NCBI GenBank assembly: GCA_027484445.1
Contig: JAIXSY010000008.1
Coordinates: 1 to 64,000 of the forward strand
Reading direction: 5' to 3'
From: Verrucomicrobiaceae bacterium
GTDB taxonomy: Bacteria; Verrucomicrobiota; Verrucomicrobiia; Verrucomicrobiales; Verrucomicrobiaceae
Length of the DNA: 64,000 nt
Positions within the stretch are counted from its first letter, which is position 1, and each line of letters starts with the position of its first letter. The notes under the pieces are model-generated. The model was not told where the DNA came from. It ran no database searches and worked only from the letters and a program-made list of their open reading frames with translations. A program made the translations under genes and the position numbers. Shown here piece after piece: positions 41,900-50,019 of this stretch.

Positions 41900-42283
41900 A
41901 TGAGTCCTGTGAAGCTCTTCCTTCTGCTCCTTTCGTCATTCGCCATTTTGCATTCGTCATTTTCGGCGCAGCCGAACGTCCTCTTCATCGCGGTGGACGA
42001 TCTGAATGACTGGATCGGCTGTCTCGGCGGGCATCCGCAGACGAAGACGCCGAACTTTGACCGGTTGGCGAAGAGCGGGGTGCTGTTCACGAATGCCTAC
42101 TGCGCGTCGGCCTCGTGTAATCCATCGCGCACGGCGGTTTTTAGTGGGAGGCCGCCGCATCGCTCGGGGCTGTATCACAACATGCAGAAGATGCGCGAGG
42201 CGTTGCCGGAGGCGGAGCCCGAGCAAGCTCAGAAGCTCGCGGAGATGCGTTTGCTCGCGCAGGTCCAACATCGAAGCAGATGA
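41900..42283 (+). pseudogene. 5' fragment of an iduronate-sulfatase-like gene
   Basis: 127 codons from the ATG at 41900. Signal peptide ([18 protein letters not shown]), metal site [12 protein letters not shown] and the formylglycine motif [12 protein letters not shown] with Cys73 are all present and typical of iduronate-2-sulfatase relatives, which are about 450-500 aa. After ALPEAE the similarity is lost: the frame continues only as [21 protein letters not shown] and stops at 42281-42283, exactly where the inverted repeat next to the GxxExxY gene begins. Lacking about three quarters of the fold, it cannot be active. Confidence 0.88.
41932..41969. repeat. TTCGTCATTC-type repeat inside signal peptide codons
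   Basis: tttcgtcattcgccatt and cattcgtcattttcgg lie in tandem and encode [12 protein letters not shown]. The copy at 43253-43290 has nearly the same sequence at the same place of the next sulfatase. Confidence 0.75.
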
Positions 42284-42358
42284 GGTAAGAAAATGAGTGG
42301 TAAGAATGTTTTTCCGATCCCTCTGATTTCCATTTTCTTACCACCAATCTTCTTACCT
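42283..42358. repeat. Inverted repeat with arms of two 14-nt units, copy 2 (left of GxxExxY)
   Basis: The left arm ggtaagaaaatgagt / ggtaagaatg (42284-42308) pairs with cattttcttacc.. tcttcttacc (42331-42357). It abuts the stop of the sulfatase fragment and ends eight bases before the GxxExxY start. Confidence 0.85.
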
Positions 42359-42365
42359 TTTTCCC

Positions 42366-43151
42366 ATGCCCATTTCTTGTCCCATCAACTTTCCACGACT
42401 CTCCACGGAGGAGTTTGGGGCCTTGGACTATGAAATCATGAAGCTCGCTTTTGCGTGTCATGGGGACCTGGGCCGCCTTGGCGATGAGGGCATCTATCAG
42501 GCGGACTTTGCGGCTCGGTTGAGTGCCGCTGGCTATGAATTGCATCGGGAGGTGCCCATCACGGTGAGCTTTCGCAGCTTCGTCAAAACCTACTCCATGG
42601 ATGTCGTAGTGAACGGAGAAGCCGTCTATGAACTCAAGACGGTGACAAGACTGACACCTGAGCATGAAGCCCAGGTGCTGAACTACCTGCTCATGGTGAA
42701 CTGCGCCCATGGAAAGCTCATCAACTTCCGCCCGGCCTCGGTGGACTCCCGTTTCATCAATGCACCGATGACGGTGGAGCAGCGCAGGGCGTTCACGGTG
42801 AATGACCGCCGATGGCGCGGTGATCCGGCTTCTCGTGATCTGCTGGTGGAGCTGCTTCGCGACTGGGGCACCTGCCTGGAGCTTCCGCTCTATTACCAAG
42901 CCTTCATTCATCTCCTCGGTGGCGACGCCATCGTGACGCATCAGCTCCCGATGCAGCGTGCGGGCATCTCTTTGGGTCATCAACGATTCCATCTCCTGGA
43001 ACCTAGTGCCGCCTTTCGCTTCACCGCCTTTGGTGAACTGACAGTAGGCTACGAAAAACAGCTTCAGAATCTCCTCCGGCTCAGTCCGCTCAAAGCCATG
43101 CACTGGATCAACATCGGACACGAGGAGGTCACGTTCACGACCCTTGTTTGA
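42366..43151 (+). CDS. GxxExxY-family protein (PDDEXK_3-like)
   Basis: 261 aa, about twice the length of minimal members. The N-terminal 125 residues carry a variant of the signature (GDEGIY), the strand YELHREVPITVSF, and a PD-(D/E)XK-like core with Asp in YSMDVVV and YELKTV, then LTPEHEAQVLNYLLMVNCAHGKLINF. The C-terminal half (RRWRGDPASRDLLVELLRDWG) is unassigned. Family function is unknown; a nuclease fold is predicted. The gene is bracketed by two copies of the same inverted repeat, directly after a truncated sulfatase, which suggests arrival as a repeat-bounded unit. Confidence 0.85.
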   Translation: MPISCPINFPRLSTEEFGALDYEIMKLAFACHGDLGRLGDEGIYQADFAARLSAAGYELHREVPITVSFRSFVKTYSMDVVVNGEAVYELKTVTRLTPEHEAQVLNYLLMVNCAHGKLINFRPASVDSRFINAPMTVEQRRAFTVNDRRWRGDPASRDLLVELLRDWGTCLELPLYYQAFIHLLGGDAIVTHQLPMQRAGISLGHQRFHLLEPSAAFRFTAFGELTVGYEKQLQNLLRLSPLKAMHWINIGHEEVTFTTLV

Positions 43152-43154
43152 GGA

Positions 43155-43232
43155 GAGGTAAGAAGATTAATGGCAAGAATATTTTCCCGCCCCCTCTGAC
43201 TTTAATTTTCTTACCACTAATCTTCTTACCTC
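43155..43232. repeat. Inverted repeat with arms of two 14-nt units, copy 3 (right of GxxExxY)
   Basis: The left arm gaggtaagaagattaat / ggcaagaat (43155-43180) pairs with attttcttaccac.. tcttcttacctc (43205-43232). It begins four bases after the GxxExxY stop and ends at the base before the next sulfatase start. Confidence 0.85.
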
Positions 43233-44750
43233 ATGAATCCGTGGCTTCTCCTCCTTTCGTCCTTCGCCATTCATCATTCGTCATTTTCGGCGCAGCCAAA
43301 CGTGCTCCTCATCCTCGCCGATGACCTCGGTTACGGCGATGTGCGCTGCTACAATGCCGAATCGAAGGTGCCCACGCCGAACATCGACAAGCTCGCCAGC
43401 GGCGGCATGCGCTTCACGGACGCGCACAGCCCTTGCACGGTCTGCACGCCATCGCGTTATGCGTTGATGACCGGGCAGATGGCGTTTCGCGTGCCGCGTG
43501 GTGGCACGGTTTTTCAGGGTGTCGGTGGACCATCGTTGATTGCGCCTGGGCGACTCACGTTGCCTGCGATGCTGAAGCAGCAAGGTTATGCCACAGCGGC
43601 GGTGGGCAAGTGGCACATCGGGCTGACCTTTCGCGACAAGGCGGGCGAGCCGATCCACAGCGGACGATTGGAGGACGTGCAGCGCGTGGATTACTCGCGC
43701 CGTATCGAGGGCGGGCCGCTGGATCATGGCTTTGATCGCTTCTTTGGCACTGCCTGCTGCCCTTCCACCGACTGGCTCTACGCTTTCATCGATGGCGATC
43801 GCATTCCCGTGCCGCCGACAGGACCGCTGCAACGCGCCATCTTGCCAAAGCATCCTTATGCGAATGATTGCCGCAGCGGATTCATCGCGCCTGACTTCGA
43901 TTTGCAGGAGGTGGACATGGTCTTTTTGCAAAAGAGCCGCGAGTTCATCGCGGAGCATGTGCGCAGCTCGCCGCAGAAGCCGTTTTTCCTCTATCATGCC
44001 TCGCATGGCGTTCATCTGCCATCGTTTGCCGGGAAGGACTTTCGCGGCAAAACGCAGTCCGGGCCGCATGGCGACTTCATCGCCGAGTTTGATCATGTGG
44101 TCGGCGAACTGATGAAGGAACTCGAAAAGCACGGCCTCGCCGACAACACGCTCGTCATCCTCAGCAGCGACAATGGCCCCGAAACCACCTCCGTCGTCCA
44201 CATGCGAGCCGATCATGCGCACGACGGCGCGAAACCCTGGCGCGGCATCAAACGCGATGCCTGGGAAGGCGGTCATCGCGTCCCGTTCATCGTGCGCTGG
44301 CCTGCTCGCGTGAAAGCGGGCACCACCAGCGATCAAATCGCCTGCCTCACCGATGTCATGGCCACCATCGCCGCCATCTCCGGCACCGAGCTCCCGCGCG
44401 ATGCCGCCGAGGACAGCTTCAATCTGCTCCCCGCTCTCGAAGGCCAAGCCAGCGAGCCCATTCGGCCCTATTTGCTCATGCAGGCCTTCGCTGGCGAGCG
44501 CACGCTCTCGATCCGTCGCGGGAACTGGAAATACATCGCCCATCGCGGCTCCGGCGGAAACAACTACGACAAAGACGAGCTGAAGCCCTACGCCCTGCCC
44601 GACACCGATCCCGAAGCCCCCGGCCAGCTCTACGACCTCGCCAACGATCCCGGCGAAACGACGAATCTTTACTCCAAGAAGCCTGAGATCGTGAAGGAGC
44701 TGCAAACGCTGCTCGAGGAGTCGAAGAAGAGCGGGCGCAGCAGACCGTAG
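43233..44750 (+). CDS. Secreted arylsulfatase A-like sulfatase
   Basis: 505 aa. Signal peptide [20 protein letters not shown], largely encoded by the TTCGTCATTC-type repeat. The metal site LLILADDLGYGDVRCY and the formylglycine motif CTPSRYALMTGQ (Cys71) are intact, as are GKWHIGL, FFLYHASHGVH and LSSDNGPE. Predicted to release sulfate from extracellular sulfated glycans. Its start codon is the first one after the right-hand inverted repeat, so its promoter lies inside or beyond that repeat, or it depends on read-through. Confidence 0.94.
   Translation: MNPWLLLLSSFAIHHSSFSAQPNVLLILADDLGYGDVRCYNAESKVPTPNIDKLASGGMRFTDAHSPCTVCTPSRYALMTGQMAFRVPRGGTVFQGVGGPSLIAPGRLTLPAMLKQQGYATAAVGKWHIGLTFRDKAGEPIHSGRLEDVQRVDYSRRIEGGPLDHGFDRFFGTACCPSTDWLYAFIDGDRIPVPPTGPLQRAILPKHPYANDCRSGFIAPDFDLQEVDMVFLQKSREFIAEHVRSSPQKPFFLYHASHGVHLPSFAGKDFRGKTQSGPHGDFIAEFDHVVGELMKELEKHGLADNTLVILSSDNGPETTSVVHMRADHAHDGAKPWRGIKRDAWEGGHRVPFIVRWPARVKAGTTSDQIACLTDVMATIAAISGTELPRDAAEDSFNLLPALEGQASEPIRPYLLMQAFAGERTLSIRRGNWKYIAHRGSGGNNYDKDELKPYALPDTDPEAPGQLYDLANDPGETTNLYSKKPEIVKELQTLLEESKKSGRSRP
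43253..43290. repeat. TTCGTCATTC-type repeat inside signal peptide codons
   Basis: ctttcgtccttcgccatt followed by catcattcgtcattttcgg encodes SSFAIHHSSFSA, matching the copy at 41932-41969. Confidence 0.75.
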
Positions 44751-44797
44751 TCACAAACTCTTTGCCGCGCACTGCCTGGCGGGCCAAAGCTGTGTGC

Positions 44798-45916
44798 ATG
44801 CCGCTCTCTTTTGCCCGCCTTGCATCCTTGGCCCTCATCGTGACTGTTTTCGACGCGGCTGCGTGGGCTGAATCTCCTTCAACAGCCGCGAGCCGCTGGT
44901 CGCCCATCGGGTTGAATGCGAATCAGATGTCGATTGCGACGGGGCAGCCTTCGCTGGTGGTGATGTCGAAGGGTTCGACGCACCTTCCGGTGTGGTCGTT
45001 GTCCGGCGGCACGGCGGGGCAGTCGGTGGCGGGCGTGGTAACAGGGCTGCCGGGCGATTGCGCGGCGGTAAAGGTCGAGATCGTGGTGATCACGAATGAG
45101 GAGACGACGAGCGCGGCGTTTGATGATGTGTATCGCGTGCATCTCTCGCAGCTCGCGGAGGGCGAGGACGTCACGGAGCGCTACGTGCTCGGCACGCCAG
45201 TGCGCACCGCTTTGCCTGCCGCGCCTTTTGTGTCGCGCACCATCTTGCTGGAGTCGCACTACGCCGTCGATCCGGCCGCGACGCTGTGGGTGCGCATTCA
45301 ACGCGAGCCGACGGACCCACGCGATTCCTTCACGCGCCCCACGGGCCTCGCGATGGTGAAGGTGACGCCGCTGGCCGCACTCCAGCCTGCGCGAGTGGTG
45401 CAGGAGGCGAAGGGCTACAACTCATGGCCGATGCTCCAGGCGCTCGGTGATAAGCTCGTGTGCGTTTACAGCCGCGGTGGCGGACACACGATTGGCGATG
45501 ACGCGCGTGCCGTGTATGCCCGCACGTCCACCGATGGAGGCCAAACATGGTCCGCCGAGACCGTGGTGTCCGACACACTTGGCTATGGCGAGGTCGAAGT
45601 GGGCAAAGGGCTCGACGCCGATGGCGCGATGCTGCTCTGGGTGCGCCGCATCGGCAAAGGCGAGTGGCATCACGATCTCTATCGCAGCACCGACGGCGTG
45701 AAGTTCACGCTCGTCACCACGCCGAAGCTCGACGTGCGGCCGATGCAGATCACGGATGTCTTTGCCGTGCCGGAGGTCGGCTTGATGGCGCTCTGGTTCG
45801 CCGGTGACTACGGCGACAAACCGACGAACGCCTGGGGCGGGGGAAACGCTGAGCTTAGTGCTGTGCGAGGCACAAGGATTTGCAAGGCTCTCTTGACCAT
45901 CCTTGGCATGGCATGA
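44798..45916 (+). CDS. Sialidase-like secreted protein, apparently truncated at the C-terminus
   Basis: 372 aa from the ATG at 44798 (signal peptide LARLASLALIVTVFDAAAWA). Residues about 65-190 form a beta-sandwich-like region. Residues about 200-345 are sialidase/BNR-type blades: ARTSTDGGQTWSAETVV contains an Asp-box (S.DGG.TW), and LYRSTDGVKFTLV is a second. The similarity stops at GDYGDKPTNAWG. The last 25 codons read into the control region of the sigma factor and are not protein-like. Full sialidase propellers have five or six blades, so the gene has probably lost its 3' end. Activity is doubtful. Confidence 0.75.
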   Translation: MPLSFARLASLALIVTVFDAAAWAESPSTAASRWSPIGLNANQMSIATGQPSLVVMSKGSTHLPVWSLSGGTAGQSVAGVVTGLPGDCAAVKVEIVVITNEETTSAAFDDVYRVHLSQLAEGEDVTERYVLGTPVRTALPAAPFVSRTILLESHYAVDPAATLWVRIQREPTDPRDSFTRPTGLAMVKVTPLAALQPARVVQEAKGYNSWPMLQALGDKLVCVYSRGGGHTIGDDARAVYARTSTDGGQTWSAETVVSDTLGYGEVEVGKGLDADGAMLLWVRRIGKGEWHHDLYRSTDGVKFTLVTTPKLDVRPMQITDVFAVPEVGLMALWFAGDYGDKPTNAWGGGNAELSAVRGTRICKALLTILGMA

Positions 45917-45926
45917 GTTTGTTTCC

Positions 45927-46640
45927 ATGTTCCACAATTCCGAACACAGCTTTCACACCACACGATGGAGCCTTGTTTCGCGGCTTAGAACGCAGGATGA
46001 CGAGAGCGCGGCACGCGTGGCTTTGTCGGAGCTGTGCTCGCGAAATTGGTTTCCCGTGTATGCCTTCATCCGGCGGATGGGTATGTCGGCATCGGATGCG
46101 GAGGATGCGACGCAGGGCTTTTTCCAGCATGTGCTCACGCATGATCTGCTGATGAAGGCACAACGAGAGCGAGGGAGGTTCCGTTCGTTCCTGCTAGGCT
46201 GTTTGAAGCACTTCCTTGGCAATGAATGGCAGAAGGCGCAGGCGCAGCGCCGTGGTGGGCATCTGGCGGCAGTGCATCTGGACGCGCTGGAGGCAGAGGA
46301 GCGCTACCACATTGAAGTGGAGGCGCTGAGCACGAGTGATGAGGAGGTCTTTGATCAAAGCTGGGCGCATGGCATCCTAGACACAGCGATGCTCCAACTC
46401 CGCGCCGAACAGCAAGATGATGGGCGCTTTGACCTCTTGGCTCGGGCTTTGACCGGCAGCGAGGACCGCGCTACTCTGATGCAGGCCACCGGCATGACGG
46501 AAAACGCGCTGAAAGTAACCATTCACCGCCTGCGCAAACGCTACCGCGAGCTGCTCCGTGCCGCAGTGGCCGAGACGGTGGAGAATAAAGCGGAGGTGGA
46601 CGCCGAACTGGCCTATTTGGTGGCCTGCCTGCGACGCTGA
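45927..46640 (+). CDS. ECF-type sigma factor paired with kinase
   Basis: 237 aa from the ATG at 45927 (the frame is open from 45903). The N-terminal FHTTRWSLVSRL parallels FPTTHWTLVQIV of the first sigma factor. Region 2 has NWFPVYAFIRRMGMSASDAEDATQGFFQ and RGRFRSFLLGCLKHFL. Region 4 has LMQATGMTENALKVTIH followed by RLRKRYREL. The kinase follows after 68 bases. The pair belongs to the group in which kinases replace anti-sigma factors. Targets are unknown. Confidence 0.92.
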   Translation: MFHNSEHSFHTTRWSLVSRLRTQDDESAARVALSELCSRNWFPVYAFIRRMGMSASDAEDATQGFFQHVLTHDLLMKAQRERGRFRSFLLGCLKHFLGNEWQKAQAQRRGGHLAAVHLDALEAEERYHIEVEALSTSDEEVFDQSWAHGILDTAMLQLRAEQQDDGRFDLLARALTGSEDRATLMQATGMTENALKVTIHRLRKRYRELLRAAVAETVENKAEVDAELAYLVACLRR

Positions 46641-46708
46641 AAACTTTTCTGTAACCTGCCGACGAGAACTCAAAAGGACTCTGGTGAACCCCTAACGACC
46701 TGCTCACC

Positions 46709-49615
46709 ATGATTTCCTCCACCTGTCCTGAATGCGGCGCGGCGATGAAGCCCAGCGCCAACCTTTGTCCTGCGTGCCTGCTCAGCGCCGGGGCGGCAAC
46801 CATGCCTGTGCAGCCGGTGAGTTCCGGCATCACGACTCTGCCGTGCGTGTTTGGCGGCTATCAGTTGATCAAAAAGCTCGGCGCGGGTGGCATGGGCATC
46901 GTCTATGAGGCGGAGGAGTTGGCCAGCGGCCGCCGCATCGCGCTGAAGGTTCTGAATCAAATCCTAGATACTGAGGAGCAGCGCCAGCGTTTCCTTCGAG
47001 AGGGACGTTTGGCAGCAACCATTGATCATCCACGCAGTGTGTATGTTTTTGGCACGGCAGAGATCGAGGGCGTGCCAGTGATTGCGATGGAGCTGGCGGA
47101 GGGCGGCACGCTGAGGGACGAGTTCAAGCGTCGCGGACCGCTGCCCGTTCGCGATGCGGTGGATGCGATCCTCGGCGTTCTCGACGGCCTGGAGGCGGCG
47201 CACGCCAAAGGGATCCTTCACCGTGATATGAAGCCCTCGAACTGCTTCGTGACGGGCGATGGAAAGACCATCGTGGGCGATTACGGGCTCTCCATTTCGC
47301 AGAACAACCCCGCTGGGGATGACAGGCAGATCACCCGTAGCGGCATGATCATGGGCACGCCCGCGTTTTCACCGCCGGAGCAGCTCCGCGGACAGTCGCT
47401 GGATCAGCGGGCGGATCTCTACTCAACCGCAGGCACGCTATACTACCTGCTCACTGGAAAGGCTCCGGTAGAAGCTGGATCACCAGTGGAAACCGTGGCT
47501 GCCGTGCTAGAGGGCCGCATCACGCCCTTGGCAAAACTGCGTGCCGACGTGCCACCGGATCTCTCTGCTGTGGTCATGCGTTGCCTTTCCGCCGATGCGG
47601 CTAAGCGCCCGGCTACCCATGCGGAGATGCGGCAGGCTCTCATTTCTTTCAGCAGCATCGCGCCGGAGCCCGCCCCGCTCGGCATGCGCTTCCTGGCCGG
47701 CCTGTTTGATGGCGTCATCCTCTCATCGCTGTTGGGTGGGCTCTCCATGATTGGAGATGCTTGGTCTCTGTCCTCCTTCAGTGACTATCAGCGGTATGCC
47801 ATCGTCTTCGTGCTGGGGCTGCTCTACTATGTGATGCAGGAGTGTGCCTGGGGTGCCACACCGGGGAAGATGCTCTGCGGACTGCGCGTGCAGCGTGTAC
47901 ATGGCGGCAGACCGGGAGCTCGTGCGGCAGCCTCGCGTGTCGGCATCTGTTTTGCGGTGCCGATGGTGGCCGTCTGGCTCGTTGAGCCGTTTTTGCCCCT
48001 TGAACAAGCCCTTCGAGACCAGACCAGCGGTCTTTTTCTCGGGCTAACTGCCCTCTTGCTCATCCTGGATCAGGCTCACCTCCTGCTTTTCATCCCTGCG
48101 TGGAAAAGACGAGACCGGGCCGCGTGGCATGATCAGCTCACTGGCTTGCGAGTCGTGCGCAAAGCCGCCCCCATCGTGCGCAAGATGCTGCCAAAGTCCC
48201 GTCCTGTGGCTGAACTGACAAACCAGGAGCGTTGGGGACCTTTTGTGCCTGGTGCTGTCATCTCGCCTGAGTGGCGGCATGGGTATGATCCCGTTTTGAA
48301 GCGCCCCGTGCTGCTTCAATGTCGCTGCGGGAGTGGCCCTTCCGCGCAACGCCGCGATTGCAACCGCGGCGGACGCCTCCGCTGGCAGCAAAGTGTGCCG
48401 GATGCTGCTGGAGCCGTGTGGGATGTGTGGCAGGCTCCTGCCGGTCAGCCTTTGCAGCAAATCACCGGGGAAAAGGCAGCTGCGTGGCGTGATGTGCTAT
48501 CGTGGCTCCAAGATCTCTCGCAGGAGCTGGATGCAGCGGAAAAAGATCACACGCTGCCATCCACGCTCACACTAGCGCAGGTGTGGATCACCGCAGATGG
48601 CCGCGCCATGCTGCTGGATGCACCGTGGCCTGGTGTTTCCGCCGATGAGTTTGCGGATCATCATCCGCAAGCCTTTCTGCATCGCGTCGCCTCGCTAGCA
48701 CGGTCCCAGGAGCGCCCGCTATACAGTGATGCCCTGCTCACTGGCCTCGCGAGTCGCTCGTTTGACCGGCTCAGTCACATCGCTGGCAATGTGGCGCATC
48801 TTTTGCCGCGACGCTTTCTTGTGAGCCGCACCGGACGTGTAGCCTCGCTGATCAGCCCAGTGCTTCTGCCGTTGCTTGTCATCGCGGGGATACTCCTCAC
48901 CTACGATGCCTTTCTTGCGGCACGCTGGTCAGAGCCATTTCCGGGCCTACCGCCCCTGCCGAAGGTGCTCAAATTGTATTCTGAGACGATCAACGAACCC
49001 CAGCCGGAAGCACGTGAGGCCATCGAAAAACATCTCACCGCCCACTATGCCCATCTACAAGAGACCGACGGCACTGTGAAGCTTCCGGACGGCATGTATT
49101 TGAAGAAAGCCCACATGGACGGACTCAGGGTAGCACTGGCAAAAAGTGCCATGACGAATTCTTCAACGCGCACAGCCAGTCCTGCACCTTATGATGAAAA
49201 GGTGAACGAACTCATCCAGTCACGGTTTGAGCCCTTCTACCTGCGCCAGGTTAGTTTTAAAGACGAACTCGCGCCCACGCTGCTCATGATCCTCGTCGGT
49301 GTTGCCACGTGTCAACTGGCAGGCATCCTTTTGATCGGCTCACCCTGGCTTATGAGGCTCAACAGCGTGGCGGTGGTCACCGTTACACAACGTCCCGCAA
49401 GCCGTCTGCGCATGCTCTGGCGCTGGTACATTGGCTGGGCTCCCGTGATGCTCTTCATCGTATTCCAAACCTTGCTGGGCCATGATCCCTTCCTTACGCT
49501 GCCCCTTCATGCCCAATATTTGCTGCTGGCACTGCTGTTACTGTCGCTCATCGCCTTCGTCCCACGCCGCAGTCTTGTGGACCGGCTAGCGGGAACTTGG
49601 CTGGTGGTCAGGTGA
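46709..49615 (+). CDS. Ser/Thr kinase with zinc ribbon, RDD and further membrane domains
   Basis: 968 aa. An N-terminal zinc ribbon (CPEC at 6-9, CPAC at 20-23) leads to a kinase domain (about 50-320): GAGGMGIVYEA, Lys80, HRDMKPSN with Asp173, and DYG (Asp191) in place of DFG. All key catalytic residues remain. An RDD domain (about 322-490) contributes several membrane segments (LGMRFLAGLFDGVILSSLLG, CAWGATPGKMLCGLRV). Residues 490-700 form a second, kinase-like soluble region without obvious catalytic motifs. Further membrane segments lie near 720-745, 845-870 and 895-945. Probably a membrane receptor controlling the preceding sigma factor. Confidence 0.9.
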   Translation: MISSTCPECGAAMKPSANLCPACLLSAGAATMPVQPVSSGITTLPCVFGGYQLIKKLGAGGMGIVYEAEELASGRRIALKVLNQILDTEEQRQRFLREGRLAATIDHPRSVYVFGTAEIEGVPVIAMELAEGGTLRDEFKRRGPLPVRDAVDAILGVLDGLEAAHAKGILHRDMKPSNCFVTGDGKTIVGDYGLSISQNNPAGDDRQITRSGMIMGTPAFSPPEQLRGQSLDQRADLYSTAGTLYYLLTGKAPVEAGSPVETVAAVLEGRITPLAKLRADVPPDLSAVVMRCLSADAAKRPATHAEMRQALISFSSIAPEPAPLGMRFLAGLFDGVILSSLLGGLSMIGDAWSLSSFSDYQRYAIVFVLGLLYYVMQECAWGATPGKMLCGLRVQRVHGGRPGARAAASRVGICFAVPMVAVWLVEPFLPLEQALRDQTSGLFLGLTALLLILDQAHLLLFIPAWKRRDRAAWHDQLTGLRVVRKAAPIVRKMLPKSRPVAELTNQERWGPFVPGAVISPEWRHGYDPVLKRPVLLQCRCGSGPSAQRRDCNRGGRLRWQQSVPDAAGAVWDVWQAPAGQPLQQITGEKAAAWRDVLSWLQDLSQELDAAEKDHTLPSTLTLAQVWITADGRAMLLDAPWPGVSADEFADHHPQAFLHRVASLARSQERPLYSDALLTGLASRSFDRLSHIAGNVAHLLPRRFLVSRTGRVASLISPVLLPLLVIAGILLTYDAFLAARWSEPFPGLPPLPKVLKLYSETINEPQPEAREAIEKHLTAHYAHLQETDGTVKLPDGMYLKKAHMDGLRVALAKSAMTNSSTRTASPAPYDEKVNELIQSRFEPFYLRQVSFKDELAPTLLMILVGVATCQLAGILLIGSPWLMRLNSVAVVTVTQRPASRLRMLWRWYIGWAPVMLFIVFQTLLGHDPFLTLPLHAQYLLLALLLLSLIAFVPRRSLVDRLAGTWLVVR

Positions 49616-49632
49616 TGATCCTTCTTTAAAGC

Positions 49633-49851
49633 ATGGTGGCGGGAATGGCACGACTGCGCGCGATGTCGAACAGCGGCCTGGATTCATTCAATTGCGCTAT
49701 GTTCTGCTTAGCTCGGATGTTCTTCAAAGCTACCAATAACAGCAACGGCGTGAGCACGCTGGGTCAAGGGGCCGATGGCAGCTACAACCTGAGCCAGATG
49801 CAGGATGTGCTGAACAAGCTCGACGAGCTGATCAACGCGCTGCTGCGGTGA
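49633..49851 (+). pseudogene. Partial copy of the 89-aa unknown gene
   Basis: The last 39 codons (NNSNGVSTLGQGADGSY, then LDELINALLR) match the 3' end of the gene at 60675-60944 without indels, while the first 33 codons (LDSFNCAMFCLARMFFKA) do not. The DNA similarity runs past the stop codon into tgagtgtggttgagtcctc.ggactcatc. It is therefore a duplicated 3' segment joined to unrelated sequence, not a normal gene. The spacer 49852-50019 holds a degenerate copy of the AGTCCTCTGGACT palindrome and nothing else seen. Confidence 0.75.
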
Positions 49852-50019
49852 GTGTGGTTGAGTCCTCCGGACTCATCGGACGCAGTCTAGAGGAAGGCCG
49901 ACGTCCCCCTTCGCAGCGATGACTGGCCGATGCCGAATAAGAAGGGATGAATCAGTGGTGCAACGGGTAGGATGGACTTGTGCATGATCCAAACCCTTCG
50001 GCTCACCTCGTAGCTTCCT

